Source of the DNA: Oegoconia quadripuncta
Lineage: Eukaryota > Arthropoda > Insecta > Lepidoptera > Autostichidae
DNA: 64,000 nucleotides
NCBI GenBank assembly: GCA_949316235.1
Contig: OX438748.1
Coordinates: 30,498,836 to 30,562,835 of the forward strand
Direction of reading: 5' to 3'
In this document: positions 44,423-55,752 of the stretch, in pieces
Layout of the letters: every line of letters starts with the position of its first letter
How positions within the stretch are numbered: position 1 is the stretch's first letter
The notes under the pieces: generated by a model
Database searches by the model: none
What the model was told of the DNA's origin: nothing
The model's input: the letters and a program-made list of their open reading frames with translations, nothing else
Program-made: the position numbers and the translations under genes

Positions 44423-44869
44423 CTGAAGGGCAATTCTCGTAATATCTCGTATTACAATTACAGTCAAAATTCAGTTCGGATCCAGTCTCGATCTCCTAAA
44501 TGTCAAATGCGACATTAAATATAAAGATTCGTAATGTAATTATATCGAAATGTGATCGAAAGTTGAACAAAGCTGTCATTATTAATTGTTCAGTATTGCC
44601 CAGCTGAAGTGATATAAGTAGTTTTTTGACAAATGTGAAAGAGAATAAATAGAAGGAAGCAAGCGCATATTTGACGAACTGTAATTTTTTTTAATCTCGA
44701 ACTTGATGTTAAAAGCTTTGTTCAACTTTCGATCACATTTCGATTCACATTACAGACCATTATATTGTAGTACGAGAATGACGTATTTGACATTTGGAGA
44801 CCGAGACTAGATCCGAACTGAATTTTGACTGTAATTGTAATAAGAGATATTACGAGAATTGCCCTTCAG
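44423..44869. mobile_element. MITE with ~150-bp TIRs
   Basis: Left arm 44,423-44,573 and right arm 44,715-44,869 are long inverted repeats (ends ctgaagggcaattctcgtaa; inner ends cgaaagttgaacaaagc). Most differences are small indels or point changes. The 140-bp loop is AT-rich and non-coding. The flanks show no clear TSD. Confidence 0.85.
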
Positions 44870-45149
44870 ATGTCTCCTTCAAAAACCAACATCATTTCAT
44901 TTCCTCCTCGTATCCCCGATGTCGCTATTATTGAAACAGAGTCATTCTATGAAATTGCTACTATACTCGTATAATTACGAGTATTCGAGGTGTTATAATG
45001 GGTAGCATTTTGTAATAACCCCCTGCGTTACTGTGAAGCGATTAGCGATAATTATTAGCGAACAAAACCGACAATTTGAACCCCTTATGTTCATTTTGCA
45101 AGGGCGTTTTATACTCGACTACTTTAGTGCATTGTTAAAATTGACAAAA
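44870..45149. other. No recognised feature
   Basis: Unassigned spacer. Confidence 0.35.
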
Positions 45150-45400
45150 ATAAATAAATATCTTTGCGCATACACACAGCGCTATCTAGTTCCACACTAA
45201 GCAACTAGGGTTGTATTATGGATACCAGATGGTTGATAAACTACACAAATACATTTCTTTTTGTAAATAAATACATAATATAAATTAAACACATCCATAA
45301 CTGAGGAACACCTGTCTATATTAATCATACAAACATATGCCCCTAGCGGAAATCGAACCCGCGACCTTTTGGTATAGCAGTCAGAGTTTCTAACCACTAC
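45150..45400 (-). repeat. SINE-B, box A tip missing
   Basis: Tail, middle and box B (gaaatcgaacccgcgacc) in reverse. It ends at 'ctaaccactaca' inside box A. Confidence 0.8.
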
Positions 45401-45510
45401 AATGACTTTAGTATTGTAATTCACTAGTGTTTAGTTTAATTAAAACAATAGTAATGGAAAGAAGTATGAATATATATTTAAAAAAATCCATTGTAGTAAA
45501 TCAGCAATAT

Positions 45511-45554
45511 TGTATCCATAATACAAGTCTAACTAGACTTGTATTATGGATACA
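45511..45554. repeat. Perfect 21-bp hairpin made of SINE-B tail
   Basis: Arms 45,511-45,531 and 45,534-45,554 pair exactly with a 2-nt loop. The right arm plus the following gatagcgctatgt is a SINE-B tail; the left arm is its inverted copy. Confidence 0.9.
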
Positions 45555-45660
45555 ACTAGATAGCGCTATGTACATATTGCATAGACATAACATGCAAGAT
45601 TATTTGAATTTAAATTGTACACATTTAATGGGATATAGTATAGCGTACTAAATACTATGT

Positions 45661-45745
45661 AGTTCAATACAGCCTAGAGTAGTGCAGTGCAGTACAGTCC
45701 AGTAAAGTGTATTGCAGTATAGTACGATACGGTACAATACAGCAC
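45661..45745. repeat. Degenerate pentanucleotide repeat
   Basis: agtac/agtgc/cagta-type 5-mers run through the interval (e.g. gcagtgcagtacagtccagt). Confidence 0.75.
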
Positions 45746-46203
45746 TTAACTATTGTTATTGTCCTATGTCGGGTTTCCTGGAAGATATCTCTTTTAGGGA
45801 TAAGCTCGCCTTTTGTATATCTTACTTATTAATACCTAAGTATCACTGTAAATTGTTTTTTGTGTATGCAATAAAATGTTATAATTAATGACGCCCGTGA
45901 AATGCATAATAGCTATCGTGTTTTTGGTTTGTAAACTTATATTATACCCGACAGCTCCAAAAAGGAGGGTTACGTTTTGTCGGTATCAAATCAAATCAAA
46001 TCTATACTTTATACTATTATCTATACTTTATACTTTCTTAATTAATTTTGACATACATATAACAATATGTTTTACTATTGTATACAGGAATTTGTTTTTT
46101 ATGTTATTATTTTTTGTTTTATGTTTGACAATCACTTTTATTTTAAATTTCATAAATTTACGAAACTGTATGTATGACATGCTATTGTAAAAGTGAACTA
46201 AAT
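45746..46203. other. Mostly unrecognised
   Basis: 45,945-45,985 has a cccgacagctccaaaaagga phrase also found in other repeat scraps. The hydrophobic frame 45,888-46,190 is AT-driven. Confidence 0.4.
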
Positions 46204-46263
46204 AAATCTAATCTAATCTAATCTAATCTAATCTAATCTAATCTAATCTAATCTAATCTAATC
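46204..46263. repeat. (tctaa)n microsatellite
   Basis: About 11 perfect copies of a 5-bp unit, directly next to the 3' end of a LINE-E fragment. Confidence 0.95.
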
Positions 46264-46550
46264 AAAATATTTTATTTCATAGGACAAAATTATCTCTTGA
46301 AAGCATCACTTGTTCTTCTTTCTTTCTTTCTTTCTTTATTAATATTAATATTACATTTAAATTTACGGTTATTCACAAAGCTGACTCCCCAGAGAAGAAT
46401 GAGCAAGAAACTCTAGGGTTGCTCTTTTAAACAGATTATGGGTTACAATTTGTGATTTGATAATTATATGACGACATTTGATTATATGAAGACAGCTATG
46501 TCCATGCTTGCTTATTATTCAAATAGTCAGTGATTTTATAATAGTGAATG
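46262..46550 (-). pseudogene. LINE-E 3' end
   Basis: Reverse copy beginning aaaatattttatttcatagg, with tccccagagaagaatgagca and atgtccatgcttgcttatta. A (ttct)n run at 46,316-46,338 is inserted in it. Confidence 0.7.
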
Positions 46551-47017
46551 TTTTGTGCTTCCCGTTCACGACATTGTAAAGCGTCCTTAAAATAGAAAAC
46601 AATTTATACCCGAACAGTTGTTTCGACACAAATCGCTAGTTACTGCACTAACAAAATTATCCCGCACATGTCGACATGACAAATCAAATAATTCACGCAT
46701 AAGCTGACGGTTTTTAATACTGTATGATTAAACGGTATTACATTTATGCTAATCTAAATCCAAGGGATGACTATGTTACTCTGTTATTAGCTTTCTATAA
46801 AAAGGCCAAAATAGGGTGGCAAAATATGAGATGCCAGTGAGTATTAAAATAAGCAAGTCAGATGCATGTGTTGTGAATATTCATACATCACGACCTTTAT
46901 TCCAAATGGGGTGGTCAGTATCCCAAACATTAGCGTTTAGGTGTTCCAAATATTAAAATTTTCATTCAATTTACTTTAACATCTTAACTACTTTCTTCTA
47001 CTTTAACTTTAATTCAT
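46551..47017. other. Unrecognised, with a repeat H piece
   Basis: 46,868-46,965 is repeat H in reverse (cacgacctttattccaaatg, cccaaacattagcgttt). Confidence 0.45.
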
Positions 47018-47425
47018 GCCAGCCGTTTACACAAAGTCACTAAGTCATTTAAGGGGCAATGTATACGCTTTTATAATAAGGTTCCAGTGGACATTCAAAA
47101 TTTACCTTTAGATAAATTCAAAACCATCATAAAACAGGCATTATTTACCAAAGGCTATTATAAAATTTCTGACTATCTGGATGATAAGCAAGCATGGACA
47201 TAGACCGCTCGGCGATATTCAGCCTAATTATACAATATAATATAATTGTAACCCAAACTTATTTAAAAGAGCAACCATTGAGTTTCTTGCTCGTTTTTCT
47301 CTGGGGAATCTGCTTTGCGAATGAGCAAAAATGTCAATAATTTTAATATTAAGATAAAAAATGTGACGTTTTCAAGTGATAATCCTTATCCTACGAAATA
47401 AATATTTTTTGACTTTGACTTTGAC
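47018..47425 (+). pseudogene. LINE-E 3' end: RT C-terminus plus 3' UTR
   Basis: An open stretch to the stop at 47,201-47,203 encodes SRLHKVTKSFKGQCIRFYNK, then VPVDIQNLPLDKF, GYYKISDYLDDKQAWT. The 3' UTR ends in a tandem tttgac run (47,404-47,430), a simple-repeat terminus. 5'-truncated; the frame itself is clean, so insertion is fairly young. Confidence 0.75.
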
Positions 47426-47454
47426 TTTGAAAAAAGTTTAATGTTTGAACAATG

Positions 47455-47900
47455 TCCACAGTTCACCACTTTAGTTCAGTTCGATCACTGCTAAATTGCA
47501 GAGCCTCGAACACCGTCGCAAGGTCGCCTGTCTCTCAGTCTTTTACAGGATGCACTTCGGTGAGTGTGCGTTGGAACTACACAATCTTATTTCACCATCG
47601 CCATTTCATCTTCGGACTAGTAGGCGTGGGGAGGGATTCTACCCGTATGTAGTTAACATACCGTACTTACCGCACTAAGCGATTCGACTCTTCATTCATA
47701 ATGCGAACAGACAAGGCATTAAACTCCCTTCTAGCGTCTGTCTTTCCTGAATCCAACAACCTTGGGGTCTTCAAGAGCAGGGTGAATAGGCATATACTGA
47801 GATCGCGTGCTTCTTCTTCGGCCACATCGTCACTTTCCATCAGGTGAGATTGTAGTCAAACGCGAAACCAGTTTTTAATAAGAAAAAAAAAAAAAAAAAA
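47455..47900 (+). pseudogene. LINE RT C-terminus with frameshift, poly-A tail
   Basis: The 47,496-47,678 frame encodes SLEHRRKVACLSVFYRMHFG, then ELHNLISPSPFHLRTSRRGE. A shift near 47,665-47,680 is needed to continue as RTDKALNSLLASVFPESNNL, then GVFKSRVNRHI. This resembles the conserved C-terminal end of Jockey/CR1-like LINEs. It ends in ~18 A at 47,900. Non-functional. Confidence 0.7.
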
Positions 47901-48774
47901 CGTGGATGTAGTAAAATGTAACTAAGGACATTGCGCATAACATCATGAGCTGATGAGCAACAGCGTCAGTTTAGAGTCAGTCCAGCAGAGGACTACCAAT
48001 ACCGAAATTTCAAGTGGAAGGATCTTTCATTTACTAGGATAGAACTAGAAAGGTAAAAATACTCATTGAGACTCGTCTTCAATTTATGCCATCATATCAC
48101 CTCCCTGCTCCATCATCAGATCTTGGTTACCATTATATATCAAAGTACTTAGCAATACCATTATATCATAATCAACATGCTTGTCCCATCGACCACTTAC
48201 TGGCTCTATCATCTGGCCAGCTAAATGTTACCACAATTTCTCATTATCATCATAACTACCGGTGCATGCAATTGAATAACGAGAACTAGATGTAAATTGA
48301 ATTGCAAGATTTCACTACACCCAACGGACTGATGAAGTTAAATAAAAGGTTGTAACAAAGAACAAAGCCTTGGGGCTAACTTGGATTACATTTTCTACTC
48401 TATCATTCCCGAGAGGGAGAACTGTAACCCTTTACTTCAGGTGACTTATTACAATTTTCTTCACCGCTGGGGGGGGGGAGTGGGACTTCCTTTCTCTCCT
48501 ACTTTTTCACCCTTAAATTCTTTCTTAAATTAGTCTGGGGTCCAAGGTAGCAATAGAGTCACATAGTGCACCTTCAGTAGGCCTGCCACTGTTGATCCTA
48601 GCTTACAGGAGTTACAGTGGGAGGAGTATGGAGTAAAGTTCCTTAATAGGGTAGAGTACAATATTCTAACCTTTTCGTCACAGTACATTTTTGAAAACCT
48701 AATATATGTCAAAAAAATATAGCATCATTTAGGAAAAACTGTGATAAACATGATGTCAATACAAGAAATAAAGA
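47901..48774. other. No recognised feature
   Basis: A G10 run at ~48,470. Frames at 48,086-48,289 and 48,530-48,712 have no motif. Confidence 0.4.
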
Positions 48775-49210
48775 TAAACTTGCAGGTCACATAAATCGCC
48801 TCCGCAAAGTCAGTAATTCATTCAAAGGGTTATGTATAAGCTTTTTTAATAAGGTTCCTGTTGATATACAAAATCTTCCTTTCGATAAATTTAAAGATAC
48901 TATAAAACTGAAACTTATTAAGAAAGCATATTATAAAATATCAGATTATTTAGATGATAAACATTCATGGACATGGACAGCCCGTTCGCGTAACCAGGCT
49001 ATTTCACAATTAATATGATATATCATAATATAAAAAAATAATTAATAATTTTGTAACATAAAAACGTTTTTTTCTTTTAAAAAGAGCAACCTCTCGAGTT
49101 TCTTGCTTGTTCTTCTCAGGGGAAAAATGGCTTGAACAAGCAGTAGCTTAAAAAATGTAAAATCTGACTATTTTAAGTGTACCTTGTGTACCTACAAAAT
49201 AAAGTAAAGA
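48775..49210 (+). pseudogene. LINE-E 3' end, diverged
   Basis: Encodes NSFKGLCISFFNKVPVDIQN, then LPFDKFKDTIKL and KISDYLDDKHSWTW. The AWT-stop position is changed so the frame runs on. The 3' UTR has gagtttcttgcttgttcttc. Confidence 0.65.
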
Positions 49211-49284
49211 CAACTCCGCGGCTATTAGAGAACTTACCTATACTATCAGCCTTGCATGTACACATTCCATCAGCATTATCATGT

Positions 49285-49335
49285 CATAGGATGTCCACTG
49301 CTGATAGCCCTTCCCCATAGATTGGAGCGGCCGGA
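49285..49335 (-). repeat. RTE 3' scrap
   Basis: ggatgtccactgctgatagc resembles the end of the RTE coding region seen at 52,077 (gacgtccactgctgaacg). Confidence 0.5.
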
Positions 49336-49511
49336 TAACATTGCTGCTTGGCGGCAGATTTAGATAAGATGGTGGTAGCTAGCCAGGCGGACATTTAAAA
49401 AGCGCTACCACCAACCAAACCGAGTACTTACATGTACCCCGCTGGGGATCGAACCCGTGACCTACGAATTGTAAGCCCAATGTTGTTTACATTGAGCCAC
49501 GGAGGCGGTTA
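49336..49511 (-). repeat. SINE-A, 5' half
   Basis: Body from cattgctgcttggcggcaga to box A (attgagccacggaggcgg). The 3' half is absent, which is unusual for a retroposon and implies later deletion. Confidence 0.8.
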
Positions 49512-49887
49512 AATATATGAAACACCCAAACTCACTCTTAAGGATATATCTAACTGCCTCATTTGGGATAAAGGTTGAAGTATGTCATACATTTAACAAA
49601 TTTCTATGTAGCGGTAGAGTTATGTAGAATCCGTTACGTTCATAGGATACAAAATGTTTGTGCGAAGTAACCTCCAAATCAAAATTAATTACCATAAATC
49701 TTTACTAGTTAACTCTTGTAGATGCAATTAGAAGACGGCCTAAACAAACCAATCTAAGTTACGGCGGTGTTACTCGCATGTTTGCATAGGCCTGACTAAG
49801 TCTAAATGATCTATGTTAGATCTTAGAACCAGGCCACACGATGCCGCGTCGATTAGGGTGCTATTACACCCACAATCTACGTCACAT
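49512..49887. other. No recognised feature
   Basis: 49,515-49,590 has a weak repeat H echo (cctcatttgggataaaggtt). Confidence 0.4.
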
Positions 49888-50146
49888 CCGCCTCCGTGGC
49901 TCAATGTAAACAACATTGGGTTTATGTTTCGGAGGTCGCGGGTTCGATCCCCAGCGGGGTATATACATAATTAGTTCACGGTTTGGTTGGTGGTAGGGCA
50001 TATTAAATGTCCGCCTGGCTAGCTACTACCGTCTTATCTAAATATTTGGGTTTCCGGGTCAGGACGCTTCCACCTTCGGCCTCATCTTCACTTAACATCA
50101 GGTGTGATTGAGGTCAAGTGATAACCCGTTGTGCATAAAAAAAAAA
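49888..50146 (+). repeat. SINE-A with internal deletion
   Basis: Box A and a perfect box B (gggttcgatcc). About 75 bp are missing at 50,043. A tail ~10. Confidence 0.85.
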
Positions 50147-50149
50147 TGT

Positions 50150-50345
50150 TGTTTTTAACCCAAGACGCAAAAAGAGGCGTGCTATAAGTTTCATCGCTAT
50201 GTGTGTGTGTGAGTCTGTCTGTTGCACCGTAACTTTAAACGGATGAACCGATTTGGATTTTGGATTTATTTGAAAGCAGGTTTCCTAGCGGTGATTCTTA
50301 GATATGCTTAATCGAAATCGGTTAAGCCGTTTTGTTTTAATCGTT
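50150..50345 (+). repeat. Interspersed repeat L
   Basis: tttaacccaagacgcaaaaa, then gtgtgtgtgtgagtctgtct, aacggatgaaccgatttgga and atcggttaagccgttttgt. Shorter pieces are at 3655, 14,725 and 51,545. A non-coding repeat type I associate with lepidopteran genomes; class unknown. Confidence 0.6.
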
Positions 50346-50367
50346 TCTTTTCTAGTTATAATAATAA

Positions 50368-50592
50368 TAAATAAATAAATATTTCGGACACTTACACCAA
50401 TCATCTAGTCCCAAACTAAGCAAAGCTTGTGTATGGATACTAGATAATGGATAAACATACATAAATATTTATATAAACATCCATGACTTGGGAATAAATG
50501 TTCATAATGTGACATTTACCCCTCGCGGGATTCGAAGCCGCAATGGTTGGTTTCGCTGACAGGATCACTATCCACTACACCAACCGGTCGTC
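50368..50592 (-). repeat. SINE-C, nearly full length
   Basis: Tail (tctagtcccaaactaagcaa), middle, box B with one change (gggattcgaagccgc), box A (ccactacaccaaccgg). Confidence 0.85.
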
Positions 50593-51692
50593 TCACAGGT
50601 ATAACACAATATTAACTATCATCTTTTGATAATCATTACTAATATCCATAAGTGAAATAAAGGTCTACATAAAAGAAACAAAATGAACAGGAAACTAAAA
50701 CAGTTGGAACCAAAACCTGCTCAAACATAACACGCGTTCGAAATAAATCACGCGTATGATTTATGTTATGGCATGCAATTTTCCCACTTCTGTATCTGGT
50801 GTAATAAAATTTTATAAACAATTTAACGTTATTCATTGGCTATTTTGGGACAATAGCTATATGTATGTGCCTAATGGAAAAAGCGTATTGTATACTGTTT
50901 TCATCAGACTAATAAAAAGTTGGAATTTAGTTCATCAAGAGACCGCTGAACATTAGAAAATTGATTTGAAGGACAAAGAACTTCAAATCACATCAAATCA
51001 GAAATATTATATTCAATGTAGGATACAAAAATATCATTTTTTTTAACTACATCGCTTCACAAGGTTTTATAGTTTGGAAGAATAAGCGACATGAAACTTC
51101 GCAACAACACATCTTTTCAATTGGTTTCCATCTTTTATATTTCATATTACAAAACAAAAGCAATTAACATAACGACCAGCTAACACCAGACCTCCTTATC
51201 GCCTAAATAATCATCTATGCTGTAATAACCCTTCTTACACAGAGTTTCTTTAATATACTTATGGCGTTTAAATTTCTGCTCTGTTAAACTCAATACCATG
51301 TTCTGGTATTTTATTGTAAAAGCGTATGCTGTGTCCCACAAAGAATTAGGGCACAGATTAATTATGAGTTGAGTGGTTGCCTTGAAAACCCTTCACTCTA
51401 TGGTCTGAGGCATGTTATAGGCCTCCGTCAGACTACGTGTTTGTTGAGGACTTTGCGGTAGGACCACCGATTTCACTGTGTTCATTAGTTAATTTCACAT
51501 TTATACATGAATAAATGGGGCAAATAAACGATTCTTATTCTTATTGTGTTATTTTTAACCTACGACTAAAAACGACGGTATGTGTTTGATGATGGCGTTG
51601 TGTGTGTGTCCAGTCTTTGTCCATATGTGTAGGTATCTCAGTAATGCATTGTCCAATTTTAGTGCGCTTTCTTTATATTAGACTAAACACCA
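50593..51692. other. Mostly unrecognised
   Basis: 51,545-51,680 is a piece of repeat L. Frames 50,639-50,956 have no motif. Confidence 0.45.
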
Positions 51693-51869
51693 CTCCTACA
51701 ACTTAGCGCGGCTTGAGTGACATAGAGTCGGGTGCGACATAGCCTATATCTCTCAAAGCCGATTGGCGGTCAAGTTGACAGCTGTCAAGCGACGGCCAAT
51801 CAGCTGCAAGAGACTGAGACTATGTCGCGCGCGACTCTTTCTCACTCGAATCTCTCTAGGTTGTAGTAG
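51693..51869. mobile_element. Loop-less fold-back MITE
   Basis: The whole ~177 bp folds on itself. Outer ends ctacaactta / ttgtagtag, inner blocks gagtcgggtgcgacatag / ctatgtcgcgcgcgactc, and the exact palindrome ttgacagctgtcaa at the centre (51,775-51,788). Arms are about 75-80% matched. Non-coding. Confidence 0.75.
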
Positions 51870-52049
51870 CCTTGCTGGTCCTCCCGTTCCCGTCCCGTGG
51901 TAGTCCCGTTCGATGAATACTTACTAAATGTAAGTATTTTGTACCAACATTCCCGGAAGGGGTTGCTAAATTAATACAGTACTTAACACAACACAAAAGT
52001 GAATTAAACAGTAAGATAAAAAATTCAGTGGGTTAAAAGTGAAAGTCAT

Positions 52050-52400
52050 TAGAATACGTCATCCTATCAGCCGAAAGACGTCCACTGCTGAACGAGGCCT
52101 CTCCCAAAGATCTCCACAACGATCGGTCCTGCGCTGCCCGTATCCAGCGGCTTCCCGTGATCTTTACCAAATCGTCGGGAGCCTGCCCACGCTGCGTCTT
52201 CCAGTGCGTGGTCGACACTAGAGAACCGTTCCGCCCCAACGGCCGTCAGTTCTACGAGCAATGTGCCCTGCTCACTGCCATTTAAGTTTGGCAATTCTTC
52301 GGGCTACATCGGTCACCTTGGTTCTTCTACGGCTCTCCTCATCTGATTCGATCCCGCAGGGAGACTCAGTGTAAACTCTTTCCATTGCCCTTTGAAAAAC
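52050..52400 (-). pseudogene. RTE-type LINE, C-terminal RT remnant
   Basis: Minus-strand translation, across frame changes, gives EESRRRTKVTDVARRIAKLKWQ, WIRAAQDRSLWRSLGEA and GLVQQWTSFG-stop. This is the RTE C-terminal signature, ending at the gacgtccactgctgaacg text common in moth and butterfly DNA. 5'-truncated and frameshifted. Confidence 0.75.
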
Positions 52401-52607
52401 GTAATTAATGTTAATATATTCATACCTATCTGTATAACTTATTATAGTCATATAGACATTGTAATAAATAAATGTCAATGATAATATTCTAATGAATAAA
52501 TCACACAAAGTCCCTAAATTACCTACCCAATACAATACACTCCGAAAATTATTCAAATCAAATCAATATCAAGGATAGGTATTATAATAATACAATGGAT
52601 ATCACAA

Positions 52608-52825
52608 CAATAAATCCCAACTAATTATTATAAATGCGAAAGTTTGTGTGTGTACGTATGATTACCTTTTTACTCCTAAACAGCTGGATAGATTTGGATG
52701 AAATTTGGATTGTAGGTAAAGTAGATTATGACCTGTATTAACATATAGGCAATTTTTTTTTGCTGAACTGATTTTGATCAATACTTCCACACAGACGAAG
52801 TCGCGGGCGGAAAGATACATGAGAT
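52608..52825 (-). repeat. Interspersed repeat R (reverse)
   Basis: Starts actaattattataaatgcga and ends cgaagtcgcgggcggaaaga. A gtgtgtgtacg variation replaces the aacaaacaaa segment. Confidence 0.65.
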
Positions 52826-53044
52826 AAAGTCACGACCTTTATCCCAGATGCGGTGGTCAAAGATATCCCAAATATAAGTGTCGCTTAAAACAGTATTCTT
52901 TAATGTAACCTTTTGAAATAGTACGCAGAAATGCATACTTCATTATGTATATTTGATGTTTAGTATTAGAAAGCCCCATAGTCGCCTTTTACGACACTCA
53001 CGGGAAGAGATGGTTTGTGCCGAAACCACAATAATGATGATAAT
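52826..53044. other. Repeat H piece and scraps
   Basis: 52,835-52,900 is repeat H in reverse (gtcacgacctttatcccag). 52,978-53,025 has tagtcgccttttacgacact then cacgggaagagatgg, the reverse of 35,770. Confidence 0.45.
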
Positions 53045-53274
53045 AATATAATCGTAAATATTTCAGACATTTACATAAATCATCTAGTACGAAACTAAGC
53101 AAAGCTTGTACTATGGACACTTGATAACGGATAAATATTTATATAAACATACACTCAGAAATAAATGATGGCATTCATCACACAAACATTTACCCCTCGC
53201 GGGTTCGACCCCGCAACCGTTGGTTTCGCTGACAGGGTCACTATCCACTACACCAATTGGTTGTCGATAAAATA
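53045..53274 (-). repeat. SINE-C, nearly full length
   Basis: Tail (tctagtacgaaactaagc), middle, box B (gcgggttcgaccccgc), box A (ccactacaccaattgg). Confidence 0.85.
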
Positions 53275-53342
53275 TCAATAATAAAACATACCGATATCCT
53301 GGCAGAGTCGCCATGTGATACGGAAACATGGAGATCTCGGTT

Positions 53343-53375
53343 TACACAATTAGATAGATAGATAGATCGCTAGAT
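53343..53375. repeat. (gata)n microsatellite
   Basis: Four tandem tetramers, then interrupted. Confidence 0.7.
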
Positions 53376-53424
53376 ATAGATAAATCATTTATTTGTAACT
53401 TCAGTCACACACTATAATTTATAA

Positions 53425-53602
53425 AACAAAGATATATATCACGGCGAAACTGATGATCAATTTGGATGAAATTTGATGTACTCGTATATGTAGAAATTTT
53501 TTATCTCGATAAAGTGGGCAGTTCCCGCGGGATAAACAAATTAAATCATATCCCCTATAAAGTTATTCCAAGCAGGCGAAGCCGCGGGCGAAACGTTAGT
53601 TC
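53425..53602 (-). repeat. Interspersed repeat R (reverse)
   Basis: cacggcgaaactgatgatca, agttcccgcgggataaac and aggcgaagccgcgggcg in order. Confidence 0.7.
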
Positions 53603-54736
53603 AAGATCATGCAAAGCTCATAAATTTTCATTCCATCTACATCTTTTAAAATGTTCATTATTTTATTCACAATTTTCTAAGCAATAGGTTACTTTTAGAG
53701 ATAAATTCACCATTATAAGCATTTTTTTCCAAAATCTGCTACAGCAGCTTTACGTGGTATTTATATAATTTGGAAATAATCCTTCAACTGTTTTAAATTT
53801 AAAGTAAAAAAAAAACAATTGAAATTTTATTTTATTCCCATTTTGGGCCACCATTATTTACAAATATACCATTTTCTCCCGTCGTGATTCAATAATAAAT
53901 AAGTGTTTGGTAATTTAGTAAGAAATACCTTAAATATATTGACATTTTGCAAAAATAATTAATACCAAAAAATACAACTTTTCATACAAAAAAAAATCAG
54001 GCGATACCGCCCCTCGGGTAGGTACCAGGAAGGCATAAATCCTAACCAGATGAGACGCACAGACACGCGTCGCTGGTCACGTGCACACACAGTTGCGATT
54101 AGATACGGCAATTGTATGCGACATTTTTACAAGCACGACGGAGACGTGACCAGCTGCAGGCAATGATAAAGAAACTTTATTCCTATAGTAACATTTTGTG
54201 GGAGAAATCTCACGTTCCCCTGCTTCTGATGATTGGTGTTTATTGTTAGATATGAACCTTTCCCATCATATTTGATAAGGAAATAAAAGAAATTTGGAAT
54301 ATTAAGATAAAAATTTAAGCGTATTACATATACATCATAACAGTAGGCAGAATGATAACAAACAAAAATACAATCATAAAATTATAACTTACTCTAATAG
54401 CAACTGATTAGAATATTTCTGTTCACAGTATGAATCAGCTGTCTTGACAAAACATTTCGAGGAAAGCTTACAATTTGCTAGGGTAGGCACTGCCTTTCTG
54501 CCTATATGGAAGGCACGTCACTGCGTCACGACTTTTATCCCATATAGGAGATCAAATGTATTCCAAACATTGCGTTTCGGTGCTGGAAACGTCATCCAAA
54601 ATTTCACATTTCGAAATATACACAAATGCACGTGAGAGCCATCGCCGTTGAAACTCGCAATTCTATGATGTTTTAGTGTAAAGTCTCTTAGTCATATTTC
54701 ACGATACCTACAGGAAGAGACGGTTCAATTTCAATT
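53603..54736. other. Mostly unrecognised, one repeat H copy
   Basis: 54,512-54,670 is the longest reverse repeat H (cgtcacgacttttatcccat ... gccatcgccgttgaaac). The rest is AT-rich with no gene. Confidence 0.45.
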
Positions 54737-54982
54737 GACGACCGATTGGTGTAGTGGATAGTCACCCTGTCAGCGACACTAACGTTGCGGGTTCGAATCC
54801 CGCGACGGGTAAATGTTTGTACGATGAATATGAACATTTATTCCCGAGTCATGGATGTTTATATAAATATTTATGTATATTTATGCGTTATGGATACTAA
54901 TCCATAGTACAAGCTTTGCTTAGTTTGGGACTAGATAATTGGTGTAAGTGTCCAAAATATTTATTTATTATTATATAATTAT
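54737..54982 (+). repeat. SINE-C, full length
   Basis: Head gacgaccgattggtgtagtg; intact box B (gggttcgaatcccgc); then the SINE-C middle and tail to ttatttattatta. The reference copy for the family. Confidence 0.9.
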
Positions 54983-55406
54983 ATAAATTAGCGGAATTTG
55001 CGAAACTAAGTAATGCATATCTTTTCGTCGTTGGTACCCTAAAATTTTGGAGACTGAAATACAAAACCCGTAGTCCCTGCTACTGGTAGGACATTACTTG
55101 TTCTACTGAACCGAAAGAGTCCATGTTTCAGACGGCGTGTTTAGTCCATAATTACAAACTCACTCAGCAAGCTATGGCAAGAGCTCTTTATCTGAGGAAT
55201 AAGATCAGAAAGGAAATGATTTGTCAGTGAAAGAGAGTTGATGTGTGTGTTAAAAATTTGATGTGTTAAAAATTTAATCTAACCAATATGATAAATGCAA
55301 AACTTTTTGTTTCTTTGTTGCTCAATCACGACAAAACGGATGAATGGATATTTACCCTTACCATTACCCTGGATACCCTGGATTAAAACATTATAAGGAT
55401 GGGTGC
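54983..55406. other. No recognised feature
   Basis: Ends at the T run of the next SINE. 55,275-55,400 may be a repeat R remnant (ttgctcaatcacgac). Confidence 0.4.
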
Positions 55407-55752
55407 TTTTGTTTTTTTTTTTTTTTTTATGCATAACGGGTTGGTACTTGACCTCAATCACACCTGATGTTAAGTGAAGATGAGGTCGAAGATGGAAGCG
55501 TACTGACCCGGAAACCCCAACACATTTGGGGGACTGGCTATCTTATCTCTGACAACCGGAACACGACAATGCTATTAACATTGCTGCTTGGCGGCAGATT
55601 TAGATAAGATGGTGGTAGCTAGCCAGGCGGACATTTAAAATGCCCTACCACCAACCAAACCGAGTACTTAAACATGTACCCCGCTGGGGATCGAACCCGC
55701 GACCTCGGAATCGTAAACCCAATGTTGTTTACATTGAGCCACGGAGGCGGTT
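55407..55752 (-). repeat. SINE-A, full length, well preserved
   Basis: Long T run (55,412-55,428), conserved body, box B (gatcgaacccgcgacc) and box A (attgagccacgg). Likely the youngest full SINE-A here. Confidence 0.9.

Noticed and set aside
46204..46263. Telomere-like repeat
   Set aside because: The unit is tctaa, not the insect telomeric ccta a/ttagg unit, and it is a short internal array at a LINE end.
54737..54812. Functional tRNA gene (box B gggttcgaatccc)
   Set aside because: Part of SINE-C, repeated with the same downstream body at 23,350, 50,368 and 53,045.
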